DNA of 43,694 nucleotides, taken from assembly GCA_040752815.1 (NCBI GenBank), contig JBFMGC010000024.1:1-43694 (forward strand), read 5' to 3'. Below are positions 16,428-23,819 of this stretch, piece after piece. The notes under the pieces were generated by a model, which made no database searches, was not told the DNA's origin, and was given only the letters and a program-made list of their open reading frames with translations. Both the position numbers and the translations under genes were made by a program. The DNA comes from Candidatus Zixiibacteriota bacterium (GTDB lineage Bacteria; Zixibacteria; MSB-5A5; GN15; FEB-12). Numbering within the stretch: position 1 is the first letter of the stretch; each line of letters begins with the position of its first letter.

Positions 16428-16802
16428 TCAATCGGTCGTCCGCGTGCCTTGGTGGAACAGCATTTGCCAGTGACCGTCACGGAACACCCAGATCGAACTG
16501 CGCAGCGAGTTGACTATGTCCCCTGTGACGATAGTAGTGCGAGTTGCACGATATGTCGCCAGAGCGCACTCCGAAGAGAGTTCCGTCACCTCGAAATCCC
16601 GCAGTTCCCATCGGCAACCGGGTTCGTCCTGCAGAGCGTCGACTATCTGCTGCCTGTCGTAGATTTGACTAGAGGAGCCAAACTCGCGGAACTCATCGGC
16701 GAGAAGTTCTTCGAGTGCCTGCCGCGACCGGCGAACGTCGGGCTCGATCAGGCGCAATTCGAGTTCGAGCAGAAGATCGTGCAAGGACTTGACGGTGTGC
16801 AC
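16428..16802 (-). CDS. DUF4440 / NTF2-like protein
   Basis: A 124-residue protein of the SnoaL/NTF2-like DUF4440 group. HDLLLELELRLIEPDVRRSR, ELLADEFREFGSSSQIYDRQ, VALATYRATRTT-like strands and the ending IWVFRDGHWQMLFHQGT are typical of this cone-shaped alpha+beta fold. Members are small-ligand binders or weak enzymes and often have unassigned roles. The start is GTG at 16802 and the gene begins 13 bases after the UPF0149 gene stops, so the two are one operon behind the promoter at 17501-17529. Confidence 0.82.
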   Translation of the reverse strand: MHTVKSLHDLLLELELRLIEPDVRRSRQALEELLADEFREFGSSSQIYDRQQIVDALQDEPGCRWELRDFEVTELSSECALATYRATRTTIVTGDIVNSLRSSIWVFRDGHWQMLFHQGTRTTD

Positions 16803-16814
16803 GTTATACAGCCG

Positions 16815-17495
16815 TCACTTCCGCCGCTTGGGTTTCTTCACTTTGGAACCGGATCTGGAGATGTGCTTACCTGCAGCGGATCTGGGCGACGGAGCTTTCC
16901 ATTTCGACGGGCCGCCGCTCGTACGCATCGCTCGCCAATAGGCGAAAATGATTTGGACACAGGGCGCCAGTTGCCGTACCCAGTCAGCCCGTTCAGCGGC
17001 GGGGTCTGCAGCCTGCTCAATCTCCTCCAGGCCTGCCTTCGTGCCAAGAGTGATAAGCGGCGCTGCCATTATACCTTCCTCGCACTCGAGGAATCGAGTC
17101 CAGTCCTTTTGCCTCAGAAGCATTGCGGTCAGGAAACCAAGACACCAATCGTCCACGTCGAAATCAGATGCTTTGCCATCGTCGATCAGTTGCAGCATCC
17201 ATGGATACTCTGGACGCCCTTCCGTAAACGTCCGGGCAATTTGGTTCATGTGGCGGATCATCAGACCGGTGACTATCTCGGCTTGCTTGAGAGTCTCAAA
17301 CGTCGGACCCTTCGGATCCCCCCACACTACCGGCATCCATTCGCTTGGCATGATCGTATCGGGGCCGACAACCAGGCAGGTCATGAAGCCGTCGAGCATG
17401 GCCAAAGGCATGCACTCGTCCGGGACGGCATCCGACTCGAGGAAGTCTTCCAGTTCGTCGAGTTCCTCGCTGGAAAGCGGTGCATTAAGTTCCAT
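16815..17495 (-). CDS. UPF0149 (YecA/YgfB-like) family protein
   Basis: A 226-residue acidic protein of the UPF0149 family. LSSEELDELEDFLES, CMPLAMLDGFMTCLVVGPDT, IMPSEWMPVVWG, YPWMLQLIDDGKA and DDWCLGFLTAMLLR are the conserved helical repeats of YecA/YgfB. The C terminus (from about residue 195) is basic and ends KKPKRRK, replacing the SEC-C zinc motif found in many YecA proteins. The function of the family is poorly known; YgfB acts in regulation in Pseudomonas. A strong promoter lies only five bases upstream of the ATG, so the mRNA is probably leaderless; there is no good ribosome binding site in the available space. Confidence 0.82.
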   Translation of the reverse strand: MELNAPLSSEELDELEDFLESDAVPDECMPLAMLDGFMTCLVVGPDTIMPSEWMPVVWGDPKGPTFETLKQAEIVTGLMIRHMNQIARTFTEGRPEYPWMLQLIDDGKASDFDVDDWCLGFLTAMLLRQKDWTRFLECEEGIMAAPLITLGTKAGLEEIEQAADPAAERADWVRQLAPCVQIIFAYWRAMRTSGGPSKWKAPSPRSAAGKHISRSGSKVKKPKRRK

Positions 17496-17500
17496 CTTTC

Positions 17501-17529
17501 ATTATAGCCAGACCGACAATACGGGTCAA
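17501..17529 (-). promoter_or_regulatory. Strong sigma70-type promoter of the UPF0149-DUF4440 operon
   Basis: On the minus strand: TTGACC (17529-17524), 17-base spacer, TATAAT (17506-17501) preceded by TGGC. The -10 is a perfect match and ends five bases before the ATG at 17495, so the start of transcription should fall at or inside the start codon. Confidence 0.7.
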
Positions 17530-17534
17530 GCAGG

Positions 17535-17617
17535 GTAGCCAACAGCTTGCTGTAGGTTGTTCGACTGCCCTGCGACAAAGGGGCAGACGAAACCGGTAGC
17601 CCACAGCTTGCTGTGGG
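17535..17617 (+). repeat. Two REP-like hairpins of the CACAGC class
   Basis: GTAG at 17535-17538 followed by CCAACAGC-TT-GCTGTAGG, and GTAG at 17596-17599 followed by the perfect hairpin CCCACAGC-TT-GCTGTGGG. Both continue with TTGTTCGAC. A diverged inverted copy lies at 17866-17888 and a solitary one at 7498. Confidence 0.75.
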
Positions 17618-17648
17618 TTGTTCGACAATGATATGTACCAGACGAACT

Positions 17649-17718
17649 ACACAACTCTCGGTGCTCCGACGGCCCTAAGGGCCGTCACCCTCGGCCACGA
17701 CCGAGGGTCTAGTTGTGT
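17649..17718. repeat. Branched inverted-repeat element
   Basis: An outer stem ACACAACT (17649-17656) with AGTTGTGT (17711-17718) encloses two perfect 7-bp hairpins: ACGGCCC-TAA-GGGCCGT (17669-17685) and CCCTCGG-CCACGA-CCGAGGG (17688-17707). The arrangement folds as a three-way junction. Confidence 0.6.
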
Positions 17719-17805
17719 CGGCCGATCACCGGCCCGTATGCCTACACCCATTTACGCCGTGTTTCTTTCGACATCTTTGGGCCACCATAGCGATCACAAC
17801 TGGGC

Positions 17806-17986
17806 ACCCGCTTTCGCGGGTATGACGGGACTGGGGTCCCGTCTGTCCGAAAACGCTTGTGAAAACCCACAGCAAGCTGTGAGGTACCAAAACCGGGATG
17901 ACAGATCTCTATCCATCCCACCCAAAGGGTGGGCCACCCGGACGCACTTTGCCACCGTGGGGCAGACCAGGAGGTCTGCCGCCCAC
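17806..17986. repeat. Further intergenic hairpins before the dockerin-like gene
   Basis: 17806-17821: ACCCGC-TTTC-GCGGGT. 17824-17843: GACGGGAC-TGGG-GTCCCGTC. 17866-17884: inverted CACAGC-class REP. 17957-17986: GTGG then GGCAGACC-AGGA-GGTCTGCC then GCCCAC. Together with the elements at 17535-17718 they fill the 520-base gap 17496-18015, which shows no other gene. Confidence 0.65.
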
Positions 17987-18015
17987 GAAACATACGATGA
18001 TCATAGGAGTGCGAT

Positions 18016-18527
18016 ATGCACATGACACTTAATCCAATTCGAGCCATACTCCCGGCGGTGATTCTGACCGCGTTCGTGGTGTCGGCAGCCTCATCGCCGG
18101 CCATCGCGGAGGGTGAGAGAATCGACTGGCAGGTGATCTCCGGCGGCGGTGACCGGCAGAGTTCGGCCAGCTACATTCTGAACTTCACGGTCGGCCAGAC
18201 CGCGACCGGCACGGTGGCGTCATCGAACTTCAGGGTCAAGCAGGGCTACTGGCAGGATTTTGTCCAGAGCTGCTGCGTGGCGCGGGTCGTGACGCCAATC
18301 AATCGAATGAAGACGAGCCGACTATTGGCGATGTCACCACGATGATCGACGCCAAGTTTATTACCGGCACCTGCGACGGGATCCTGTTCTGCCTTGAGGA
18401 GGCCGACATCAACCAGTCGGGAGGGGCAGCTCCGGTGCGCGACGACGTCACAATTGGCGACATCACGATTCTGATTGATTATCTGTTCATCACGGGCCCG
18501 ACATTAGGCTTGCCGAACTGCCTGTGA
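18016..18527 (+). pseudogene. Secreted dockerin-like repeat protein interrupted by a -1 frameshift
   Basis: The first part (from ATG 18016, with AGGAG upstream) has a signal peptide ending SSPAIA and the segment SASYILNFTVGQTATGTVAS, then SNFRVKQGYWQDF, common in secreted Zixibacteria-like proteins. It should continue into a calcium-binding dockerin-type repeat but reads out of frame after CCVAR. In the frame two bases on, from 18285, the sequence reads GRDANQSNEDEPTIGDVTTM, then IDAKFITGTC, and later EADINQSGG with DDVTIGDITILIDYLFITG to the stop at 18527: two complete repeats. One G missing in the GGG run at 18284-18286 explains the break. The restored product would be about 170 residues. 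It may be a real pseudogene or a homopolymer sequencing error. Dockerin-like repeats bind Ca2+ and dock to partners; here the role is unknown. Confidence 0.75.
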
Positions 18528-18539
18528 CGTGCTGAAAGC

Positions 18540-18864
18540 GGCAGGGATGGAGCCCTGCCGATCAGCTCCGTGGGGCAGAACCCGCGTCGCTTCGACTGAG
18601 CGGTTCTGTCATCACGATCCCTAGCGTGCCCGGCAGAATCACCGATCGCACGCTATCGCACGCGATCCTGGGATTCTGCCCTACTCCCTCCGGAGTCTTG
18701 TAGGTCGAAACCAGTCCCGGCTTCGGGGGCGGTTTCGACACCTGGAACCGTAGGGTGGGCTTGCTTCAAGCCCGCCGCGCCGCGCCGGACACGGTATCCG
18801 TCTCGCAAGTAAGAACAATGTCGGGTTTCGCGCTCCATGGGATAACGCGCGGAACCCGACCTAC
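18540..18864. repeat. Cluster of six REP-like hairpins
   Basis: 18540-18559: GGCAGGG with CCCTGCC. 18570-18610: GTGG, then GGCAGAACC pairing with GGTTCTGTC. 18632-18684: GGCAGAATC with GATTCTGCC, then CTAC; the loop holds an inner GATCGC/GCGATC stem. 18700-18739: GTAG, then GTCGAAACC with GGTTTCGAC. 18750-18776: GTAG, then GGTGGGCTTG with CAAGCCCGCC. 18820-18864: 14-bp stem starting GTCGGGTTTCGCGC, then CTAC. Both orientations occur. The arms reuse the classes seen at 14.5 and 16.1 kb. Confidence 0.8.
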
Positions 18865-19112
18865 AAGACCGCCACCGCGGCTCAGGTGCGTGGCGGACCT
18901 CCCCATCCACCGCGAGGCCGTATTCGGCGTCAGGTCTCCAACCGACCGTGGCCCGGGAGGCGAATCGGACTCGGAGCAGGCCTTGCTGCAGCAGATCCAC
19001 CTGCCAGGCAACTCCGGGGGGCTACACAGTAACAAAACGAGCTTTGCCGGCAGGTTATCCACCGATTTTTCCGGGGCGGCACCGAAAACAGCCGGTTCTG
19101 GGCACTTATTCC

Positions 19113-19141
19113 TTGACAGAAACCCACGGGAGGCGTACTTT
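19113..19141 (+). promoter_or_regulatory. Promoter-like pair upstream of the possible RNA gene
   Basis: A perfect TTGACA at 19113-19118, a 17-base spacer, and TACTTT at 19136-19141 (three of six). No open frame that I trust starts downstream, and the next + strand signal is the terminator at 19552. Confidence 0.4.
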
Positions 19142-19207
19142 GGCATTAGTCGGAGACTGTAGATCCCGCTCTCCCGGGACGACAGGGTCCGGCAGGACGA
19201 TAAAAAA

Positions 19208-19328
19208 GGTAAACCGCTGAAGGAGTACTCTGGAAGATTGTTAAAGCTCCACCATCTTCGATTTGGCTCTTGGTTAATCCACCCACCTATCTATTAATCT
19301 TGGGTCAAGGTACTCCTTGCGGTTTACC
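19208..19328. repeat. Long inverted repeat closing a three-way fold
   Basis: GGTAAACCGC-TG-AAGGAGTAC (19208-19228) pairs with GTACTCCTTGCGGTTTACC (19310-19328): 19 bp with one 2-base bulge. Inside are GAAGAT/ATCTTC (19233-19238 with 19254-19259) and GGTTAAT/ATTAATC (19272-19278 with 19293-19299). The 121-base unit could also be a miniature transposon, but I see no target-site duplication. Confidence 0.65.
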
Positions 19329-19551
19329 TCGTCTGTTGTTTCGTCCGTAAAGCGATGCTGGCTGACGCGTTTCGGTACGCGATACGGAGTGAATTGGCTC
19401 CGACAGGACCGGACAGACCCCGCCTGCGGCGGGCCGTGCACATGTGTCTGCCGCGAATGGACACCGGGTATGCCGGGCGGACGTAAGAGTCTGCAGCGCA
19501 ACGAGATTTGAGTGGACGTCCGATGGCTGGGGTATTCGGCACCACCATTTA

Positions 19552-19585
19552 AGATGGCCCTGCTGCTGTGGGGCCGTCTTTTTTT
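19552..19585 (+). terminator. Intrinsic terminator
   Basis: AGATGGCCC (19552-19560) pairs with GGGCCGTCT (19571-19579) through a 10-base loop and runs into seven T. The T run is on the + strand only, so it ends rightward transcription and not the leftward CBS gene. Confidence 0.75.
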
Positions 19586-19681
19586 CGGGCAAGTTGATTG
19601 GGGGATACCGGGAAGGGTTGCCTGCCGCCTATGGGCATGGATGCCCCGGTCGAGCTGGGGCATGACAGTGGTAATACTCAT

Positions 19682-20212
19682 TCACACAATCTGCGCGAGG
19701 ACTTCGTGCAATACGTCCTCGGCGTAGATCAGGCCGGTCACCTGGCCGTCCTTCATGACTGGAACGAATATCAGGTTGCGGTCGATCATCAGGTGGATCG
19801 CCGAGAGAGCGGAGTCTTCGTAATCGACTGTAACCTGTATGGGCGTCATAAATTCGATTATTTGACGCTCCACCTGCTTCTTGAGCTGAGCGATGATATT
19901 CTCGGATGACGACTGCAGTGAGTAGAGGGCGCTGTCGGTAGTTACTTCGTATGGTACCTGATGATTGACGGAAAGCCGGTGCGGCAGGAGTGCCGTGCGG
20001 AGGCCGTCGAGGATGCTCCTTCGCCGCACGATGCCAAGCAAGCGGTTCTGGGCACTAAACACGAGCATAAGCCAGGGGATGGCTTTTTGGTCTTTTCGTT
20101 TGATTTCGAACTCCCCCAGTTCGGCGAGGGCCTGGCGCAGGGTAAACCAGTACGGAATCGACGGGAACATGTCCAGGGGGACCATGAAATCGCCGACACG
20201 TTTCACTGCCAT
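19682..20212 (-). CDS. CBS-pair domain protein
   Basis: A 176-residue protein made of a tandem CBS (Bateman) domain. The first half spans about residues 1-90 (VGDFMVPLDMFPSIPYWFTL, ALAELGEFEIKR, SAQNRLLGIVRRRSILDGL), and the second about 125-176 (VERQIIEFMTPIQVTVDYED, AIHLMIDRNLIFVPVMKDG, VTGLIYAEDVLHEVL). CBS pairs bind AMP, ATP or SAM and act as energy sensors. It starts two bases after the stop of the PEP-synthase-like gene, so the two are translationally coupled, which suggests it regulates that protein or the transporter. The linker is long and charged, unlike a simple tandem. Confidence 0.86.
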   Translation of the reverse strand: MAVKRVGDFMVPLDMFPSIPYWFTLRQALAELGEFEIKRKDQKAIPWLMLVFSAQNRLLGIVRRRSILDGLRTALLPHRLSVNHQVPYEVTTDSALYSLQSSSENIIAQLKKQVERQIIEFMTPIQVTVDYEDSALSAIHLMIDRNLIFVPVMKDGQVTGLIYAEDVLHEVLAQIV

Positions 20213-20214
20213 GA

Positions 20215-22761
20215 TCAGTCTTCCTTGTGGTCGAGGCCCAGTTTCTCGGCGAAAGCCTTCAGATACCAGGCGGCCCGGGCATCGCTGGTCAAGGTTATAT
20301 CGAGCTGCTTCGTCAAGATAGTGATCCGTCCCAGCAGGCGCAACCGCTCAAGGATGTCGGTCTGGGTCAGATAGGCGACCGATGAGTCGAGATAATCCCC
20401 CTCGCTGGTGTTTTCAAAACCGGCCAATCCGAGCAGGCGGCTGATCAACCATACCCGGCGGATACGCCTTTCCAGCGCTGCGCCGCCCAGCTTGAACTGC
20501 AAGCGCACGTAGTTCTTTTCCGGCTGCGGTGTGGCGATAGCCTCGATAGTCTGAAAGTGATACCCCATGCGTAGGTTCAGCAGCATGTAATCCTGGCTGA
20601 GAAAGGCGTAACTGTTTTCGGAGAATTCCGGACGGTGTCCCTCCTGTATACTTGTGCCCACGACCGCTAAGAACCCTTTTAGGTCCGACGGAACGGCCTG
20701 CTGGGTCCAGCCTTCTTCGAGCAGGCCGCCCCAGAATGCCCGCATCGGCATCGACTCCACGGTGGTTTCGTCCACCGATCGCCTCCCCCGGCTGACCAGG
20801 TACCCTTCCTGATCAAGGTAGATGATGTTTATCAGCAGCGGGATTTTCGTCTTGAGACGAAGGCCTATGGTGTCTTTGTCTTCGATCCGCGTGAGGGCCG
20901 AGAAGATTTCTTCGAGCGATTTTTGATGGACAAAGCGCAGGATATCGTGGAAGGAATTGCAATTGTCAGCGGTGAAATCGGGGTCACCGGCGTGGATAAC
21001 CTGAAGGCGCGCGATACGGGTCATGATGTCGTTTACGACCGGGTAACCAGTGGGGGCCGCTGCTTCCGTCGCTGGTCTTGCTTCAGCAACGGATGAAGCC
21101 TCTATAAGACCGTCGTAAATGACACAGTTGGTAGCGTCGATTGTCATCAGCTGCCCCGGTCGGATATGCTCCAAATCGGATAAGCCGCCGATCGTGGGCA
21201 ACGCCATCTCGCGCGCCAGCGTAGCCATGTGGCTGGCGCTGCCGCCGACTTTTGTTACCAGCGCTTTGATCTTGTGCATGGCCGCAATTAGTCGCGGCGA
21301 TGGATTCGGGGCGATGAGCACCGACCCCGGCGGCACAGTGGATACTTCCTCGACTGACTTGATAATCGCGGCCGGGCCGGAGCCGACTCCGGGACAGATG
21401 GTGGTTCCTCCGCGGGCAAGTACCTTCACGTTTCCGGTGACAGCAACACCGCCCGCGGACCGGCTTGTGATTACGCGCAGAGGTCTGGTTTGCAGGATGT
21501 AGAGTTCGCCGGTACGGCTGAGGGCCCACTCGATATCCTGCGGGCCGCCGTAGTGGCGTTCCACGCGCAGAGCGTAATCCGTCAGCCGGGCGAGTTGTTT
21601 GTGGTTAAGCGACGGGGTATCCCGCATCTCGCTCTCGACCGGTTTCTCGCTCGTGCCGCCGTCGGGGCAGAGAACCAGTTGCACCGGCTTGTGAGCGATT
21701 TGCGAGGCGATGACCTTCCCGGTTTCGCGCGAGACGTGAAACTGATCAGGCGTGATGATGCCGTCGACCAGATAAGTGCCGAGACCAAAAGTCGAGTTGA
21801 TCACGACATAGGGAGCGTCGGGATTGATCGGATCGCGGGTGTAGGCGACCCCGCTGGCCATCGAGTCGACCATCTCCATACATACGACACCCATCGCCAA
21901 ATCCATCTCAGCCAGACGGTGACTGAACAAGTAGTAGATTGCTGCCGGCGTGAACTTGCTGGAGAGGATGTCTTTGTAGCGCTCGAGGAGTTGCTCGCGG
22001 CGGACGTTGAGAAAGGTCACGTACTGGCCGGCGAAGGTGAACGCGGTGTCCTCGCCGACGGCGCTCGATCTCAGGGCGAACCCGCGGCTTTTAGTTCCGG
22101 ATGCGAGGCGGTCAAAGGCGGTCGTTATCGCCGCCGCGAGATCATCCGGGACCGAGCGGAAGGAGATCATCTCGCGGATGTCGTTGCTGATGATCTCGAG
22201 GTCGTCGTACTTTTGAATCTGCACGTTGCGGAGAAGGTTGTCGATCCGCTTTTGAAGCTGGTTAACCTCCATGAAGTGCTTGTAGGCCCAGGCGCTGACA
22301 GCGAAGCCGTCGGGCACAGGCAGCCCGATCACCGATTTCATTTCGCCGAGGTTGGCGTTCTTGGTGCCGACCGAGGGAGTGCGCTCGCGCCCCAGTTGCG
22401 CGAAAGGTATGACAAAATCGTCCCTCGGAGTCGGTTTGCTGGAGGGGAAAAGGCTGTCGATTTCATCGCTGCAAACCTGCAGTCGCTGGTTCAGCGGATT
22501 GTAGCGCTCGCCGCCCAATTGGATCATCAGGCCGATAAGCTGTTTCATCCCCTCTTTAATCCGAGTGAATTCGATCCAGACGGTGTTGAAATCGAGCAGC
22601 TCGCCGTAGCGGTGGCGCTCCTCGAGACGGCTGATTGTTTTCAGCAGTTGGTTGTGCTGGTCGAGCAGCACGCGGAAGACTGAATACCGGCTTTGAATCC
22701 GCTGAAGAACCGCCTGTCGCCGGGCGCTTGAATTCCCGAAGATGTTCTTCAGCCAGCTCAT
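20215..22761 (-). CDS. PEP/pyruvate-binding (PPDK_N) protein with phosphohistidine domain, no PEP-utilising barrel
   Basis: An 848-residue protein related to phosphoenolpyruvate synthase and pyruvate phosphate dikinase. Residues 1-120 are a helical, Arg/Glu-rich extension. Residues about 120-430 form the nucleotide-binding PPDK_N domain: GTKNANLGEMK, GFALRSSAVGEDTAFTFAGQ, DIEWALSRTGELYILQTRPL. Residues about 450-545 form the swivelling phosphohistidine domain with VGGSASHMATLAREMALPTI, His511 being the phosphorylated residue. The last 300 residues do not look like the PEP/pyruvate TIM barrel; they contain TKIPLLINIIYLDQEGYLVS and a mixed alpha/beta region of unknown role. So it can probably take phosphate from ATP onto His511 but must pass it to an unusual acceptor. 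Its ATG overlaps the TSUP stop by four bases, and the CBS gene follows two bases after its own stop. Confidence 0.85.
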   Translation of the reverse strand: MSWLKNIFGNSSARRQAVLQRIQSRYSVFRVLLDQHNQLLKTISRLEERHRYGELLDFNTVWIEFTRIKEGMKQLIGLMIQLGGERYNPLNQRLQVCSDEIDSLFPSSKPTPRDDFVIPFAQLGRERTPSVGTKNANLGEMKSVIGLPVPDGFAVSAWAYKHFMEVNQLQKRIDNLLRNVQIQKYDDLEIISNDIREMISFRSVPDDLAAAITTAFDRLASGTKSRGFALRSSAVGEDTAFTFAGQYVTFLNVRREQLLERYKDILSSKFTPAAIYYLFSHRLAEMDLAMGVVCMEMVDSMASGVAYTRDPINPDAPYVVINSTFGLGTYLVDGIITPDQFHVSRETGKVIASQIAHKPVQLVLCPDGGTSEKPVESEMRDTPSLNHKQLARLTDYALRVERHYGGPQDIEWALSRTGELYILQTRPLRVITSRSAGGVAVTGNVKVLARGGTTICPGVGSGPAAIIKSVEEVSTVPPGSVLIAPNPSPRLIAAMHKIKALVTKVGGSASHMATLAREMALPTIGGLSDLEHIRPGQLMTIDATNCVIYDGLIEASSVAEARPATEAAAPTGYPVVNDIMTRIARLQVIHAGDPDFTADNCNSFHDILRFVHQKSLEEIFSALTRIEDKDTIGLRLKTKIPLLINIIYLDQEGYLVSRGRRSVDETTVESMPMRAFWGGLLEEGWTQQAVPSDLKGFLAVVGTSIQEGHRPEFSENSYAFLSQDYMLLNLRMGYHFQTIEAIATPQPEKNYVRLQFKLGGAALERRIRRVWLISRLLGLAGFENTSEGDYLDSSVAYLTQTDILERLRLLGRITILTKQLDITLTSDARAAWYLKAFAEKLGLDHKED

Positions 22762-23795
22762 CGAGAGGTCGGTTTGCTCGCCGGTGCAGTCGCCATAAGA
22801 GCTTTTTCCTTACGGAAACCGCGCACCATGAGCACGATGATTATGGCGCACATGCTCAGCGCGGCGCCCATGACGGCGTACCCGGCCAGCCCGGACAGGT
22901 TGGCCTGTTTAAGTGCAACTGAGCCGCCCGCGAGAATGATCATGATGGCAAACAGCAGCCGGATCCCGTAGCCGTGGATATACTTCACGGCCGAGACGCC
23001 GATCTGTGCCCCCACGGCTGCGCCGCAGAGCATGATAAACGCGGCGATAATCTCCACCCGCGCCTTAAGCGCATAGGTAAAGCAGCCGTAAGCGCCAGTG
23101 AAGACGACACTGAAGAGATCGGTGCCGACCGCAATCGCCGTGGGACAGCCGATCAGGTAGATAAGCGCAGGCATGCGTATAAATCCGCCGCCGACTCCGA
23201 GAAAACCGGAGAGCCAGCCGGTAAGAAAGAAGACGGCCAGGACCACCCAGAGGGAGACCGTTACCCCCGAGACCGGGAAGTAGATCATAGGCGGGATGTC
23301 CCACTTCTTCTTTCTCTCGGGCATGGCGGCTCTGAGTTCGGCTTCGGCGATCTTTTTAGCCTGGCGTTTATCCTTGGTGAAGTAGTCATACAGCATGTAC
23401 GCGCCGAGTCCAAAGAGAAGCAGCATGTACGCATAACGGATCACCGGACCGGCCAGTCCCTTGCTGGTCAGCCACATGACGTTTTGGGCGCCGATCTCGA
23501 CCCCGATCACTGAGCCGATAATAGAGAGCAGCCCCATTTTGACGTCGACATTGCCCATCTTGCCATGCTTACGGGTGGCGACAATCGATTTGCCGAAAAT
23601 GTGCGCCAGATCGGTACCAATCGCATACGCCATGTTAAAGCCGAAGATATTCAGCGCGGGAGTGACTACCCAGGCGCCGCCTACGCCAAAAAAACCGCCC
23701 AGTACACCGACCGAAAAACCGATACCGAGCAGCACCAGCACGTTGAAATGGATGCCGGCGATCGGCAGATAGATATCAAAGAGACCTTCAGACAT
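22758..23795 (-). CDS. TauE/SafE (TSUP) family membrane transporter
   Basis: A 345-residue integral membrane protein of the TSUP family, which exports or imports small sulfur-containing or organic anions such as sulfite, sulfoacetate or taurine-derived products. The duplicated signature is visible: VGVLGGFFGVGGAWVVTPAL in the first half and GWLSGFLGVGGGFIRMPALI in the second, with about eight helices. A charged cytosolic loop of about 40 residues (KDKRQAKKIAEAELRAAMPE then RKKKW) lies between the halves. AGGA precedes the ATG. The coupling to a PEP-synthase-like protein and a CBS protein is the main clue to its regulation; the substrate is not evident. Confidence 0.88.
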   Translation of the reverse strand: MSEGLFDIYLPIAGIHFNVLVLLGIGFSVGVLGGFFGVGGAWVVTPALNIFGFNMAYAIGTDLAHIFGKSIVATRKHGKMGNVDVKMGLLSIIGSVIGVEIGAQNVMWLTSKGLAGPVIRYAYMLLLFGLGAYMLYDYFTKDKRQAKKIAEAELRAAMPERKKKWDIPPMIYFPVSGVTVSLWVVLAVFFLTGWLSGFLGVGGGFIRMPALIYLIGCPTAIAVGTDLFSVVFTGAYGCFTYALKARVEIIAAFIMLCGAAVGAQIGVSAVKYIHGYGIRLLFAIMIILAGGSVALKQANLSGLAGYAVMGAALSMCAIIIVLMVRGFRKEKALMATAPASKPTSR

Positions 23796-23819
23796 GATCT
23801 GTGTCCTGCCTTCCTGTGA

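Larger units (their letters stand above)
19148..19585 (+). ncRNA. Candidate structured non-coding RNA
   Basis: A stretch of about 440 bases between a TTGACA promoter and a canonical intrinsic terminator, without a convincing protein. It contains short hairpins (TCCCG/CGGGA at 19163-19178, GTCC-GGCA-GGAC at 19187-19198, CCCGCC-TGC-GGCGGG near 19421) and a central long-range stem at 19208-19328 that encloses two smaller hairpins. It lacks the signature sequences of RNase P RNA, SRP RNA and tmRNA. This is an inference from signals and folding only. The surrounding 18528-19681 region is otherwise without genes apart from the REP-like hairpins at its left end. Confidence 0.35.

Noticed and set aside
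14404-18864. CRISPR array or integron attC sites
   Set aside because: The hairpins vary in arm sequence and spacing, have no uniform repeat-spacer pattern and no cas or integrase gene; the GTAG boundary fits REP elements better.
18653-19162. Small open frames in the gap between the dockerin-like gene and the CBS gene
   Set aside because: They run across REP-like hairpins, lack ribosome sites and show no conserved sequence.
19243-19254. AGCTCCACCA, the usual 3' end of tmRNA
   Set aside because: No T arm (GGTTCRA) precedes it and no tmRNA 5' end or tag frame is found; taken as chance.
19148-19585. RNase P RNA or SRP RNA
   Set aside because: The conserved words GAGGAAAGTCC and GGTCAGGTCCGGAAGGAAG are absent.
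21490-22683. Long plus-strand open frame opposite the PEP-synthase-like gene
   Set aside because: The minus-strand protein has clear motifs along the whole stretch; the plus frame is low-complexity and Val/Arg/Asp-rich, typical of an antisense shadow.
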